DNA of 64,000 nt, taken from NCBI GenBank assembly GCA_947447355.1, contig CANFJF010000004.1, positions 1-64,000 of the forward strand, read 5' to 3'. The notes under the pieces are model-generated. The model saw nothing but the letters and a program-made list of their open reading frames with translations, was not told where the DNA came from and did not search any database. The translations under genes and the position numbers were made by a program. The first letter of the stretch is position 1. Each line of letters opens with the position of its first letter. Below, piece by piece: positions 26,207 to 34,953 of this stretch. The DNA is from Comamonadaceae bacterium. Its GTDB lineage: Bacteria; Pseudomonadota; Gammaproteobacteria; Burkholderiales; Burkholderiaceae_C.

Positions 26207-27037
26207 TCAGGCCAAGTGCAAGCGGCGAATGATTTCAGACGTCGCACCGGCTTGGTTCATGGTGTAGAAATGAATGCCCGGTACGCCGGCCATGTGCAGT
26301 TGGTCGCAGAGGTCGGTGATAACGTCCAAGCCAAAAGCCTTGATCGAATCCGTATCGTCACCGTAGCCTTGCAGGCGCAGCCGGATCCAGCGTGGAATCT
26401 CTGCACCACAGGCATCGGAAAAACGCATCAATTGGGTCGAGTTGAGGATCGGCATGATGCCTGGCACCACCGCCACGTCGACGCCCAGTTTGTGCACGTC
26501 ATCAACAAACCGGAAGTAGGCATCACTGTTGAAAAAATACTGCGTGATGGCGGCATTGGCCCCCGCCTTGACCTTGGCGGCAAAGGCTTGCAAATCAGCC
26601 TCAGCGGATTTCGCCTGCGGATGAATCTCAGGGTACGCCGCCACTTCAATGTGAAAAGCGTCACCTGTTTCGGCGCGGATAAAGGCCACCAAGTCGCTGG
26701 CGTGATGGAACTCGCCGCCCATGCCGAAACCGCTAGGCAAGTCACCGCGCAAGGCCACCAGACGCTTCACGCCCATGGCCTGCAACTGGGCCAGTTGTTC
26801 GCGCACGGTCGCTTTGCTCGCACCCACGCATGAAAAGTGCGAAGCCGCATCAACGCCTTCGGCCAGGATTTCCTTGACTGCTGCAAACGTGCCTTCTTGC
26901 GTCGAACCGCCTGCCCCAAAAGTGACAGAGCAAAACTCCGGCTTGAACGCGTACAACTGCTGCCGCGTGACGCGCAGCTTGGCCGCCCCTTCAGGGGTCT
27001 TGGTCGGGAAAAATTCGAAACTGATCGGCAGTGTCAT
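26207..27037 (-). CDS. metF: 5,10-Methylenetetrahydrofolate reductase
   Basis: FAD enzyme reducing methylene-THF to methyl-THF for methionine synthesis, 276 residues. Signatures: ISFEFFPTKTPEG at the start, FCSVTFGAGGST, HFSCVGASK, ALRGDLP, ITQYFFNSDAYFRF and PGIMPI. The ATG at 27037 is chosen over GTG at 27046. It is third in the transcript ahcY-tlyA-metF, so it should fall under the SAH riboswitch upstream of ahcY, linking methyl-group supply to SAH clearance. Confidence 0.96.
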   Translation of the reverse strand: MTLPISFEFFPTKTPEGAAKLRVTRQQLYAFKPEFCSVTFGAGGSTQEGTFAAVKEILAEGVDAASHFSCVGASKATVREQLAQLQAMGVKRLVALRGDLPSGFGMGGEFHHASDLVAFIRAETGDAFHIEVAAYPEIHPQAKSAEADLQAFAAKVKAGANAAITQYFFNSDAYFRFVDDVHKLGVDVAVVPGIMPILNSTQLMRFSDACGAEIPRWIRLRLQGYGDDTDSIKAFGLDVITDLCDQLHMAGVPGIHFYTMNQAGATSEIIRRLHLA

Positions 27038-27054
27038 GGCATTCACTCAAGCAT

Positions 27055-28098
27055 TCATGCGTTATTTTTATCAGCAAGATTCTTTTTCTCGCGCTTCTTG
27101 CTGCGCGCCGGACCGGGCTGACCCGCGTGCGCGGCTTCGCCATCTTCATCCATGGCATCGAGCAAGCTGCGAGTCGCACTGCGCGGCACCCGCTTGACAG
27201 CCTGACGCGCAGGTGCTGCCGGCAAGGGCTTGTCTTCACCCACCGCTTCCAAGCCTTTGCGGGCCTGAATGAAAAATTCGCGGTTGCCATCGCCGCCGTC
27301 AATCGGCGAGTCGATCCAAGCCAACACCTCAAGGCCGAGTTCGGCGCAACACTCGCGCAGCCGCTGCTCCACAAAGGCGAAGTGAATCGGGTCGCGCACA
27401 ATGCCTCCCTTGCCAATCTGCCCAGGCTGCAATTCAAACTGCGGCTTGACCAGCATCAGCAAGTCGCCGCCCGGCTTGAGCAAACGCACCACCGCCGGCA
27501 ACACCAGCGTGAGTGAAATAAAAGACAAATCACCGGTGAGGAAGTCAAACACCGGGTCAAAGTCAGCGTCCAGCGCAGCCAGCAATTCAGGATGGTCTTG
27601 CAGCGTGCCCTCGGCTTCTGCGGCATCCAGCTTGACCGTTATCGCGCGGCTGTGGTGCTCGACCAAATCGTCTGCCGTCAGCGACCGTGCGTTGACACCT
27701 TCGATGCACACGACGCGCGCATCTGAACGCAACGTTGGGTGCAACTGACCGTGACCCACATCAACGCCGACCACCTGCGCCGCACCGTGCTGCAGCAAGC
27801 AGTCGGTGAAGCCGCCGGTGGACTGGCCGATGTCTAGGCAGCGCCAGCCGGTCACAGCCAGACCGGCTTTTTTCAGCGCGCCTTCGAGCTTGAGCCCGCC
27901 ACGCGAGATGTACTTGGCTTCTGTCGTGTCGGGCACGACCAACTCTGCGCCTTCTGGGATTTCATCGCCGTTCTTGGCGACTTTGCGCCAAGCCGAGTCC
28001 TCGTCGGCGCGCCATTGCACACCCGAAGCGATCAGGCGCTGGGCCTGGGAACGGGTCGTGGCCAGGCCACGGTCGACGAGAAACAGATCAGCGCGCAT
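27055..28098 (-). CDS. tlyA: TlyA-family RNA methyltransferase/hemolysin
   Basis: S4-domain plus FtsJ-like SAM methyltransferase of the TlyA family, 347 residues. The S4 part is MRADLFLVDRGLATTRSQAQRLIASG; the methyltransferase has LDIGQSTGGFTDCLLQHGA and LVKPQFEL. Characterised TlyA proteins make 2'-O-methyl-cytidine in rRNA. About 60-90 residues at the C-terminus form a low-complexity basic extension (ending ARSKKREKKNLADKNNA) beyond the usual ~270 residues. It sits between ahcY and metF, a SAM-using enzyme in the SAH-recycling operon. Confidence 0.9.
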   Translation of the reverse strand: MRADLFLVDRGLATTRSQAQRLIASGVQWRADEDSAWRKVAKNGDEIPEGAELVVPDTTEAKYISRGGLKLEGALKKAGLAVTGWRCLDIGQSTGGFTDCLLQHGAAQVVGVDVGHGQLHPTLRSDARVVCIEGVNARSLTADDLVEHHSRAITVKLDAAEAEGTLQDHPELLAALDADFDPVFDFLTGDLSFISLTLVLPAVVRLLKPGGDLLMLVKPQFELQPGQIGKGGIVRDPIHFAFVEQRLRECCAELGLEVLAWIDSPIDGGDGNREFFIQARKGLEAVGEDKPLPAAPARQAVKRVPRSATRSLLDAMDEDGEAAHAGQPGPARSKKREKKNLADKNNA

Positions 28099-28134
28099 AA
28101 GGCAGTCAGAGTTGGTGCGCTTAGCGCGCGTTTA

Positions 28135-29571
28135 TCAATAACGGTAAGTGTCGGCTTTGTAAGGGCCGGCTTTCGATACACCGATGTAAGCCGCTTGCTC
28201 ATCGCTGAGTTCGGACAACATGGCACCGACTTTCATCAGATGCAAGCGTGCGACTTTTTCATCGAGGTGTTTCGGCAACACGTAAACCTTGCCCACTTCG
28301 TAGTCCGCCTGTTTGGTGAACAGTTCGATCTGCGCGATGGTCTGGTTGGCGAAGCTCGAAGACATCACAAAGCTCGGGTGACCGGTGCCGCAACCGAGGT
28401 TGACGAGGCGACCTTTGGCCAACAAGATGATGCGTTTGCCGTCCGGGAAGATCACATGATCGACTTGCGGCTTGATCTCGTCCCACTCGCATTTGTCGAG
28501 CGATGCGACATCGATCTCGTTGTCGAAATGGCCGATGTTGCAAACGATGGCTTGGTCTTTCATAGCCGCCATGTGCTTGTAGGTGATGACGTTTTTGTTG
28601 CCGGTGGCCGAGACAAAAATATCGGCCTTGTCAGCGGCGTATTCCATGGTCACGACTTTGTAACCCTCCATCGCGGCCTGCAAGGCGTTGATCGGGTCGA
28701 TCTCGGTGACCCAGACTTGGGCGCTCAAGGCGCGCAGTGCTTGGGCCGAGCCTTTGCCGACGTCGCCGTAACCAGCGACCAGTGCGACCTTGCCGGCGAT
28801 CATCACGTCGGTGGCGCGCTTGATGGCGTCGACCAGCGACTCGCGGCAACCGTAGAGGTTGTCGAACTTGGATTTGGTGACGGAGTCATTGACGTTGATG
28901 GCGCGCAGTGCCAGCGTGCCCTTGACCGACATCTCGTTCAGGCGCAGCACGCCAGTGGTGGTTTCTTCGGTCACGCCGATGATGTTTTTCAGGCGGCGGC
29001 TGTACCAAGTACCGTCTTTGGCCAGCTGCTTCTTGATGGCGTTGAACAGGCAGATTTCTTCTTCGCTGCCGGGGTTGGCCAGCACTGAGATGTCGGTCTC
29101 GGCCTTGGTGCCGAGGTGCATCAACAAAGTGGCATCGCCGCCGTCGTCCAGAATCATGTTTGGACCTTCTTCAGGCGTGCCTTTAGCGCCCTTGAATTCA
29201 AAAATACGGTGGGTGTAATCCCAGTAGTCATCCAGGTTTTCACCCTTGTAGGCAAACACCGGCGTGCCTTTGACCACCAGCGCGGCAGCAGCATGGTCTT
29301 GCGTCGAGAAAATATTGCAGCTGGCCCAACGCACATCAGCGCCCAGGGCTTGCAGGGTTTCGACCAGCACGCCGGTCTGAATCGTCATGTGCAGCGAGCC
29401 GGTGATGCGCGCGCCCTTGAGCGGCTGGGTGGTGGCGAATTCCTTGCGGATGGCCATCAGGCCAGGCATTTCGGTTTCAGCGATCTTCAGCTCTTTGCGG
29501 CCCCAGTCGGCGAGCGACAGGTCGGCAATGGCGTAATCTTGGTTGTGAATGGGTTTGACGACTGCGTTCAT
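28135..29571 (-). CDS. ahcY: Adenosylhomocysteinase
   Basis: NAD-dependent SAH hydrolase splitting S-adenosylhomocysteine into adenosine and homocysteine, 478 residues. It has the NAD-binding [15 protein letters not shown], substrate motifs [24 protein letters not shown] and [13 protein letters not shown], and the C-terminal KADTYRY. The length includes the roughly 40-residue insertion common in proteobacterial forms. The ATG giving [18 protein letters not shown] has GGAGAA before it. A longer open frame to 29718 is actually the riboswitch leader. Confidence 0.97.
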   Translation of the reverse strand: MNAVVKPIHNQDYAIADLSLADWGRKELKIAETEMPGLMAIRKEFATTQPLKGARITGSLHMTIQTGVLVETLQALGADVRWASCNIFSTQDHAAAALVVKGTPVFAYKGENLDDYWDYTHRIFEFKGAKGTPEEGPNMILDDGGDATLLMHLGTKAETDISVLANPGSEEEICLFNAIKKQLAKDGTWYSRRLKNIIGVTEETTTGVLRLNEMSVKGTLALRAINVNDSVTKSKFDNLYGCRESLVDAIKRATDVMIAGKVALVAGYGDVGKGSAQALRALSAQVWVTEIDPINALQAAMEGYKVVTMEYAADKADIFVSATGNKNVITYKHMAAMKDQAIVCNIGHFDNEIDVASLDKCEWDEIKPQVDHVIFPDGKRIILLAKGRLVNLGCGTGHPSFVMSSSFANQTIAQIELFTKQADYEVGKVYVLPKHLDEKVARLHLMKVGAMLSELSDEQAAYIGVSKAGPYKADTYRY

Positions 29572-29650
29572 TGAGAGTTCTCCAAAGCGAGACAAGCTGG
29601 GCAAAATAGCCACGAGCATGGTGCTGAACGAGCTAGGAGAATATGGAATC

Positions 29651-29680
29651 TCACCCGGCCTGAAAAGCACATGCGGGTGA
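29651..29680 (-). promoter_or_regulatory. Expression-platform hairpin of the SAH riboswitch
   Basis: On the reverse strand TCACCCG (29680-29674) and CGGGTGA (29657-29651) form a perfect 7-bp stem. Its first two bases are also the last two of the aptamer's ACGCTC pseudoknot strand, so the two structures compete. No U-run follows, so control may be at Rho access, stability or translation rather than classic termination. Confidence 0.6.
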
Positions 29681-29745
29681 GCGTGGTTGCAAAAGAAAGT
29701 CCTGAGCCTAGACCACATGTGTGGGTTGCAACGCTCCTCAGGAGA
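29674..29745 (-). ncRNA. SAH riboswitch aptamer upstream of ahcY
   Basis: On the reverse strand, 5' to 3', the region has the SAH riboswitch layout: P1 CCTGAG (29742-29737) with CTCAGG (29706-29701), core GAGGAGCGTTGCAA, a P2 hairpin (CCAC/GTGG), TAGGCTC, then GCAACCACGCTCA. GAGCGT (29736-29731) pairs with ACGCTC (29684-29679) as the pseudoknot. This matches the published aptamer core (GAGGAGCGCUGC...AGGCUC...GCGCUCA). It senses SAH and turns on ahcY-tlyA-metF. Confidence 0.9.
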
Positions 29746-29842
29746 GGCCAGATTGTACCCAAATCTTGGCGTTGAGCCAGAATCTCATCATTGGCTACGC
29801 TCTTAGAGAGCTAGCATTGACCTTCAAAAAAAGAGGCCCTAC

Positions 29843-30490
29843 ATGGAACTTGACTTCTCTCAACTCACGGCCGCTCAACGGTACAAATTGCTGGTCGGAC
29901 TGGTCGTTCCGCGGCCTGTCGCCTTGGTCTCGACGCTGGGTCAGGACGGTATTGTCAATGCAGCACCTTTCAGCTTCTTCAATGTATTGGGGGACGATCC
30001 GCCGATTCTGATCATCAGCATCGAAAACAAACCTGATGGCCAACAAAAGGACACCACGCGCAACATTCTTGGGAACCAGGAGTTTGTCGTGAACTTGGTC
30101 GATGAAGCCTTGGCCGGTCCCATGCATGGATGCTCCACGGCATACCCCAGCGGCATCAGTGAACTGGAACAAGTTGGGCTGACGGCGCTGCCTTCTCGCG
30201 GTGTCGCGCCGCCTCGCATCAAAGAAGCGCCCGTCGCACTGGAGTGCAAGCTGTACCAGCATATTCAGATCCATGAAAAGCGGCATCTGTTCATCGGCGA
30301 AGTCTTGTGGCTGCACACCGCAGACGGAATCATCGAACCCGAAACGTTGAGAGTTCGGCTGGATGATTCGGGTGGCTATTTCCCGATTGGGCGCTTGTAC
30401 GCTGACCGCTACACGACGGTGCGCGACCAGTTCACGCTAGCGGGCGGAGAAGGCTATGTCAACGCCATCAAAGCCATGGGGCGCTCATAA
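29843..30490 (+). CDS. Flavin reductase-like FMN-binding protein
   Basis: Split-barrel flavin reductase/FMN-binding family protein, 215 residues: VPRPVALVSTLGQDGIVNAAPFSFFNVLGDDPPILIISI, then TRNILGNQEFVVNLVDEAL and the C-terminal GRLYADRY. Members supply reduced flavin to monooxygenases or act as NADH:FMN oxidoreductases. It is divergent from ahcY and convergent with the amidase gene; a partner monooxygenase is not seen nearby. Confidence 0.9.
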   Translation: MELDFSQLTAAQRYKLLVGLVVPRPVALVSTLGQDGIVNAAPFSFFNVLGDDPPILIISIENKPDGQQKDTTRNILGNQEFVVNLVDEALAGPMHGCSTAYPSGISELEQVGLTALPSRGVAPPRIKEAPVALECKLYQHIQIHEKRHLFIGEVLWLHTADGIIEPETLRVRLDDSGGYFPIGRLYADRYTTVRDQFTLAGGEGYVNAIKAMGRS

Positions 30491-30530
30491 GCATCCGTTT
30501 CTCGCCCGCCCGGCAAACGAATCAAAACGA

Positions 30531-31811
30531 TCACAGTCGGTCTTCGATCCAGCGAGCACACGTCAAGGTGGCAACATCGCCTTGTCGCCGACCGACCACC
30601 TGCAGGCCAAGAGGCAAACCTGCCGTTCCGGTGCCAAACGGAAGATGCACACAAGGAACACCCAGCAAGGTCCAGATGCGGTTAAATACCGCGTCTCCCG
30701 TGTTCTCGAGTCCCAACGGCGCTTCGTCCACAGCGCTCGGTGTGATCAACACGTCCAGCTCGCCCCAAACGTCCGCAAAATCTTGTCGGCCGGATTCGGC
30801 TTGCCGCAAGGCCGCCTCATAGCGTTCATGCGGAATGGCCAGTCCCGCCCGCATGCGCTGGTGATACGCGGGACTCAGAAGGTCTCCGTGGACACGGTAT
30901 TCCCAAGCTGTCGCGCGGGCAGCTTCGTACTGCATGATCACAGCATGGGCCTCATGCAACTGCTCAAAGGCCGGCGTCAACGCTACAAGCTCGACGTCTG
31001 CGCCAGCAGCAGCCAGCTTCTGTGCAGCGCTTTCAATGACTTCTCGCATCTGACTTGAGGCCTGCGACCACCGTGACGTTCGGCAAAGTCCAATGCGCGG
31101 CGCTTTGTCTTCACGCAACCCTGCGTCGCCAAGGCGCTCTTGCCCCGACATCACATGCGCAAGCAGCGCAATATCGTCGACGCTTCGCGCAAAGAAGCCG
31201 ATCGTGTCGAAGCTCTCCGCCGAGAACTTGAGGCCCGCCCGGTTGACGCGGTTGAAGGACGGTTTATAGCCCACGACGCCGCAAAATGCCGCGGGCCGGA
31301 TCGTCGATCCCCCTGTCTGTGTGCCAAGCGCCAACGGCACCATGAAGTCGGCCACCGCCGCCGCCGAGCCGCTCGAAGAACCACCGGGTGTGTGTGCAGG
31401 GGCAAGGGGGTTGCGCGTGGCCGCGGGGTGAATGCTGGCGAACTCCGCCGTTTCAGTTTTCCCAAGAATGACCGCCCCAGCAGCGCGGGCCAGCGACACG
31501 CATGCCGCGTCAGCGCGCGGGCGGTAGCCCTTGTAGATCGCCGAGCCATACGCGGTGGGCATGTCCGCCGTGTCGATCACATCTTTGACCCCAATGGGCA
31601 CGCCATGAAGCAGCCCTTTCGGCCCGACGGCACGGTCACAGGCGCGCGCCTGTGCCAGTGCGGCGTCAGCATCCAGCCACGACCAAGCGCGAATCTCCGG
31701 CTCGCGCTCAGAAACGCGATCCAGACAAGCCTGCACCAGCGCTTCAGAGCTGAGCTCGCCGGCCTTGATCTTGGCCGCAGCGCTGTTCGCGCTTAGGCGG
31801 GCCGGACTCAC
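30531..31811 (-). CDS. Amidase-signature family hydrolase
   Basis: Amidase signature enzyme, 426 residues, with the Ser-cisSer-Lys triad: Lys in GVPIGVKDVIDT, the Gly/Ser-rich TPGGSSSGSAAAVA, and the nucleophile region GTQTGGSTIRPAAFCG. It hydrolyses a linear amide to acid and ammonia. The GTG start overlaps the stop of the upstream deacetylase-fold gene (GTGA), so the two are translationally coupled and likely act in sequence: the other enzyme may open a cyclic amide, and this one would hydrolyse the resulting amide. Confidence 0.92.
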   Translation of the reverse strand: MSPARLSANSAAAKIKAGELSSEALVQACLDRVSEREPEIRAWSWLDADAALAQARACDRAVGPKGLLHGVPIGVKDVIDTADMPTAYGSAIYKGYRPRADAACVSLARAAGAVILGKTETAEFASIHPAATRNPLAPAHTPGGSSSGSAAAVADFMVPLALGTQTGGSTIRPAAFCGVVGYKPSFNRVNRAGLKFSAESFDTIGFFARSVDDIALLAHVMSGQERLGDAGLREDKAPRIGLCRTSRWSQASSQMREVIESAAQKLAAAGADVELVALTPAFEQLHEAHAVIMQYEAARATAWEYRVHGDLLSPAYHQRMRAGLAIPHERYEAALRQAESGRQDFADVWGELDVLITPSAVDEAPLGLENTGDAVFNRIWTLLGVPCVHLPFGTGTAGLPLGLQVVGRRQGDVATLTCARWIEDRL

Positions 31812-32707
31812 AGGCTGCCCGGCACCACGCCCGCCGGCAAGGTCTCAATATAGTCACAAATGGCGCCCGGCCGGGTCAGCCAGATGTCGCTGCGATGCTT
31901 CAAGATGTGTTCGATCACACGGCGAAACTGACGCAAGCGATAAGGCTGACCGAGGATGTAACTGTGCATGACGATGGGGAGCACCAATGGCCGGCGTTCA
32001 GACTCTTCCAAGAATTCATCGAACTGATCGATCAGGTTGTCACAAAAAGATTGCGATGGCGTTCGCCGGGTGATGCATTCAAACGAATCATTGAGATCGT
32101 GCGCATAGGGAATCGACAGGATCGGACCCTGGGTAGTCCGCATCCACACGGGCTGGTCGTCCAGCGGCCAGTCCATCATGTAGCGAATCCCGGCTTCTTT
32201 CAGCAGGTCTAGAGATTGCTCCGTCTGCGAAATATAGGGGGCCAGCCAGCCCTTGGGTTTCACGCCTTCTTGTTGCTCGATACGGGCGACAACCTCTGTG
32301 ATGCAGGCGCGCTCTTCGTCAACAGACATATCGACTTGACGCTCAGCATTGGTGCGGCCATGTGCCACGATTTCATCACCACGGTCGCTGAACGCCTTGA
32401 TCATCTCAGGGCAGTAGTCATACAGCTCGGTGTTGACCAACAAGGCATACGGCAGGTCATACGCCTGAGCAAGTTCTAAGAGTCGCCATGCACCCACGCG
32501 ATTACCGTAATCGCGCCAGGCAAAGCTGCGTTGATTCGGCTGGGGGTGCGGCGCCGCATAGTCATTGCCCATCCCTTCACCGAACGCGAAATGCTCAACA
32601 TTCAGGTTCAGATGCACTGCCAGGCGTTTGCCCCCCGGCCAACAGTAATCGGGCCTATTCGGCAGGGCAGAATAATCATAGCGACCGTGTGATTTCAGCA
32701 TGTTCAT
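31808..32707 (-). CDS. PuuE-like polysaccharide deacetylase-fold hydrolase
   Basis: NodB-fold protein of the PuuE (cofactor-independent allantoinase)-like branch, 299 residues. It begins MNMLKSHGRYDYSALPNRPDYCWPGGKRLAVHLNLNVEHFAFGEG and carries EIVAHGRTNAERQ, GWLAPYISQTEQSLDLLKEAG and PLVLPIVMHSYILGQPYRLRQF. Members of this branch hydrolyse cyclic amides such as allantoin rather than sugars. AGGAG precedes the ATG. It lies 51 bp after the acyl-CoA synthetase gene and overlaps the amidase gene, so a ring-opening role is plausible. Substrate unknown. Confidence 0.85.
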   Translation of the reverse strand: MNMLKSHGRYDYSALPNRPDYCWPGGKRLAVHLNLNVEHFAFGEGMGNDYAAPHPQPNQRSFAWRDYGNRVGAWRLLELAQAYDLPYALLVNTELYDYCPEMIKAFSDRGDEIVAHGRTNAERQVDMSVDEERACITEVVARIEQQEGVKPKGWLAPYISQTEQSLDLLKEAGIRYMMDWPLDDQPVWMRTTQGPILSIPYAHDLNDSFECITRRTPSQSFCDNLIDQFDEFLEESERRPLVLPIVMHSYILGQPYRLRQFRRVIEHILKHRSDIWLTRPGAICDYIETLPAGVVPGSL

Positions 32708-32758
32708 TAACTCCTGGAAAGTTGCAAACTTCGTGTCGATCCCCGCACGGATCAACCG

Positions 32759-34858
32759 TCAGCGCTTCAGTATCAGCGCATCCACCGCTAGCACGCCTTG
32801 GCCTTCGCCCATGATCATCAGCGGGTTGACTTCAGCCTCCAGCACGCCGTGCTCGGGCTGCACTGCCAGCTGCGACAAAGCGCTGATGGCGTCAGCCAGC
32901 GCTGCCAAATCGCCACGTGGCTTACCACGCAGTCCGGTGAGTATTTTCAGTGCGCGCACCTCGCCGATCATCTCTTGGGCCGTGACCACACTGACAGGTG
33001 CCAAGCGGATGCTGCGGTCGCGCAGCAAATCAGTCCAAATACCACCGGCCGCCAGCATGATGAGCGGCCCGGCGTCCGGGTCGATGCGGTAACCCACCAG
33101 CACTTCAGCCAAGCCTGGTCGCATCGGTTGGATCAGCGCCAACTCGGCCGGCACGCCGGGCGCGCGCTCTGCGAGGTTGCTGCGCAAGGTCGCCAAAGCC
33201 GCGTTCAGACTGGCCGCGTCACGAATATTCAGCAGCACGCCGCCGACTTCTGTCTTGTGCGCAATAGCCGCCGAGCAAACCTTGACGACGACCGGAAAAT
33301 CAAACGGCAGCGCCGGCGCCATGCTGCTTTGCAGTGGCAGCGTTAGGTACGCTGCATGGGGAACGCCGAGCTGGTCCAACAGGTCGTAGGCCTGGGCTTC
33401 ATTCAAATTGACCGGCGTTGTCGCCAGCGCAGCAGCATCCCAAGCGGGCTCTTGCAAATCGAGCGGCGAGCGCCGATTGAACAGCGCGGTGATCACATCC
33501 GCGCAGGACTCGGGGGAGCGAAAACACGGCACACCGGCGGCGGTCAGTTGCGCAATGGCTTGCGGCGCCTCAGGCACCAACATAGCGACCAGCGGTTTGG
33601 CGCTGCCGGCGCTGTCGATGATCGGCTTGACGGCCAGCTCGGGCTGCAGCCGTGCCGATGAACCAACCACGGCCACGACCAGGTCAAACTCGGGCGCCTG
33701 CAGCAAAATGTCCAGCGCGCCCTTCATCACGTCATAACGAGCGCCGGCCAAAGTCAGGTCGACGATTCGGCCGGGGCTCACCTGAATGCCGACGGCAGCG
33801 AGTTTGGCCAAGGTCGCGGCCGATGCCGGTTCGGCATCAAGCCCCCGAATCCCAAGCTGATCGACCACCATCGCCGCACCGCCCCCGGTGGTGGTGACAA
33901 TCCCGACCCGCGGCCGCGCCGCCTGCGGTGCACGCAAAGGCAAGCGCAAGGCCAGCGGACGGCTTTCCAGCAAGGCATCAAGAATGCCGATGCGGGCGAT
34001 GCCGCAATCGCGCAGAAAAGCCTCGGCTACATCGTCCTCACCAGCCAGCGCGCCCGTGTGGGTCACGACCATTTCAGCGGCGGCCGGTGAACGGCCCAAT
34101 TTGTAAGCCATCACGGGTTTGCCGCGCCGCGCGGCTTCACGGGCAAAAGATCGCAAAGCCGCACCGTGGTGCAGGCTTTCCAGAAACAGCACATAACTGT
34201 CGATGCCCGGGTCGTCCAGCGTCGCCGCACAAATCTCACCGATGCTCAAGTCAACTTCGTTGCCGACGGACACCAGTCCGGCAAAGCCGACCCCACGCGC
34301 CCGACCGCGCGAGACCAGTGCGCCAATCATGCTGCCACTGTGCGAGGCCACAAAGACCCGCCCTTCTGGAATATCGGGTTCGGCAAAAGCCGCATTGGCC
34401 GTGAGCAACAAATGCGCGCGCGGATGGATGACACCCAAGCTGCTGGGCCCCACCAGACGAACGCCGGTCTGGCGCACGATGGCCCGCAAGGCCTCTTCAC
34501 GGGCCGCACCCGCGCTGCCGGATTCTGAAAATCCGCTGGCCAGCACCGTCACCACTTTGACGCCTAGGCGGCCACACTCAGCCACTGTTTCAACGACCGA
34601 GTCGGTGCCCGTCAAGACAAACACATGCTCCGGCACTTCGGGCAGATCGGCCAGCGCGGCCCAGGCCTTTTCACCCTGGACAAGCGCACGGCGGGGATTG
34701 ACGGGGTAGATCGCGCCGGAAAAACCAGCCTGCCGCAAAAATTGCAAAGGCCGGCCAGCGGTTTTAGAAGCGTCGTCCGACGCCCCGACCAAGGCGATGC
34801 TGCGGGGGCTGAGCAAAGCTTGCGCGAGCGCCGAACCGGTGGTGGCCGAAAAAGTCAT
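32759..34858 (-). CDS. Acetate-CoA ligase-like ADP-forming acyl-CoA synthetase
   Basis: ADP-forming acyl-CoA synthetase (NDP-forming, Acs/Pat-like), 699 residues. The N-terminal CoA-binding domain is RSIALVGASDDASKTAGRPLQFL; two succinyl-CoA-ligase-like domains follow (about 160-460, with HSGSMIGALVSRGRARG). The C-terminal ATP-grasp domain is at about 490-700 (FPVVVKVCSAAIAHKTEVGGVLLNI). It activates a carboxylic acid to its CoA thioester, which fits the nearby acyl-CoA dehydrogenase. No acetyltransferase domain is present. The start giving MTFSATTG is preferred to a GTG 13 codons upstream. Confidence 0.92.
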   Translation of the reverse strand: MTFSATTGSALAQALLSPRSIALVGASDDASKTAGRPLQFLRQAGFSGAIYPVNPRRALVQGEKAWAALADLPEVPEHVFVLTGTDSVVETVAECGRLGVKVVTVLASGFSESGSAGAAREEALRAIVRQTGVRLVGPSSLGVIHPRAHLLLTANAAFAEPDIPEGRVFVASHSGSMIGALVSRGRARGVGFAGLVSVGNEVDLSIGEICAATLDDPGIDSYVLFLESLHHGAALRSFAREAARRGKPVMAYKLGRSPAAAEMVVTHTGALAGEDDVAEAFLRDCGIARIGILDALLESRPLALRLPLRAPQAARPRVGIVTTTGGGAAMVVDQLGIRGLDAEPASAATLAKLAAVGIQVSPGRIVDLTLAGARYDVMKGALDILLQAPEFDLVVAVVGSSARLQPELAVKPIIDSAGSAKPLVAMLVPEAPQAIAQLTAAGVPCFRSPESCADVITALFNRRSPLDLQEPAWDAAALATTPVNLNEAQAYDLLDQLGVPHAAYLTLPLQSSMAPALPFDFPVVVKVCSAAIAHKTEVGGVLLNIRDAASLNAALATLRSNLAERAPGVPAELALIQPMRPGLAEVLVGYRIDPDAGPLIMLAAGGIWTDLLRDRSIRLAPVSVVTAQEMIGEVRALKILTGLRGKPRGDLAALADAISALSQLAVQPEHGVLEAEVNPLMIMGEGQGVLAVDALILKR

Positions 34859-34953
34859 GGTGTCGATCTGGGGTACTGCAATAACCTCTATTCTCACGGC
34901 AGAGGGGTGCGGACTGGCCTTCGGATCAAGCCAGCAGGCATAATAAAAAGTAC

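Noticed and set aside
28015-29088. Forward open frame (357 codons) over ahcY and tlyA
   Set aside because: Antisense to two unambiguous genes and without motifs.
29572-29718. Longer N-terminus for AhcY (49 extra codons)
   Set aside because: The extra codons would translate the SAH riboswitch; the internal ATG has a good ribosome site and the family N-terminus.
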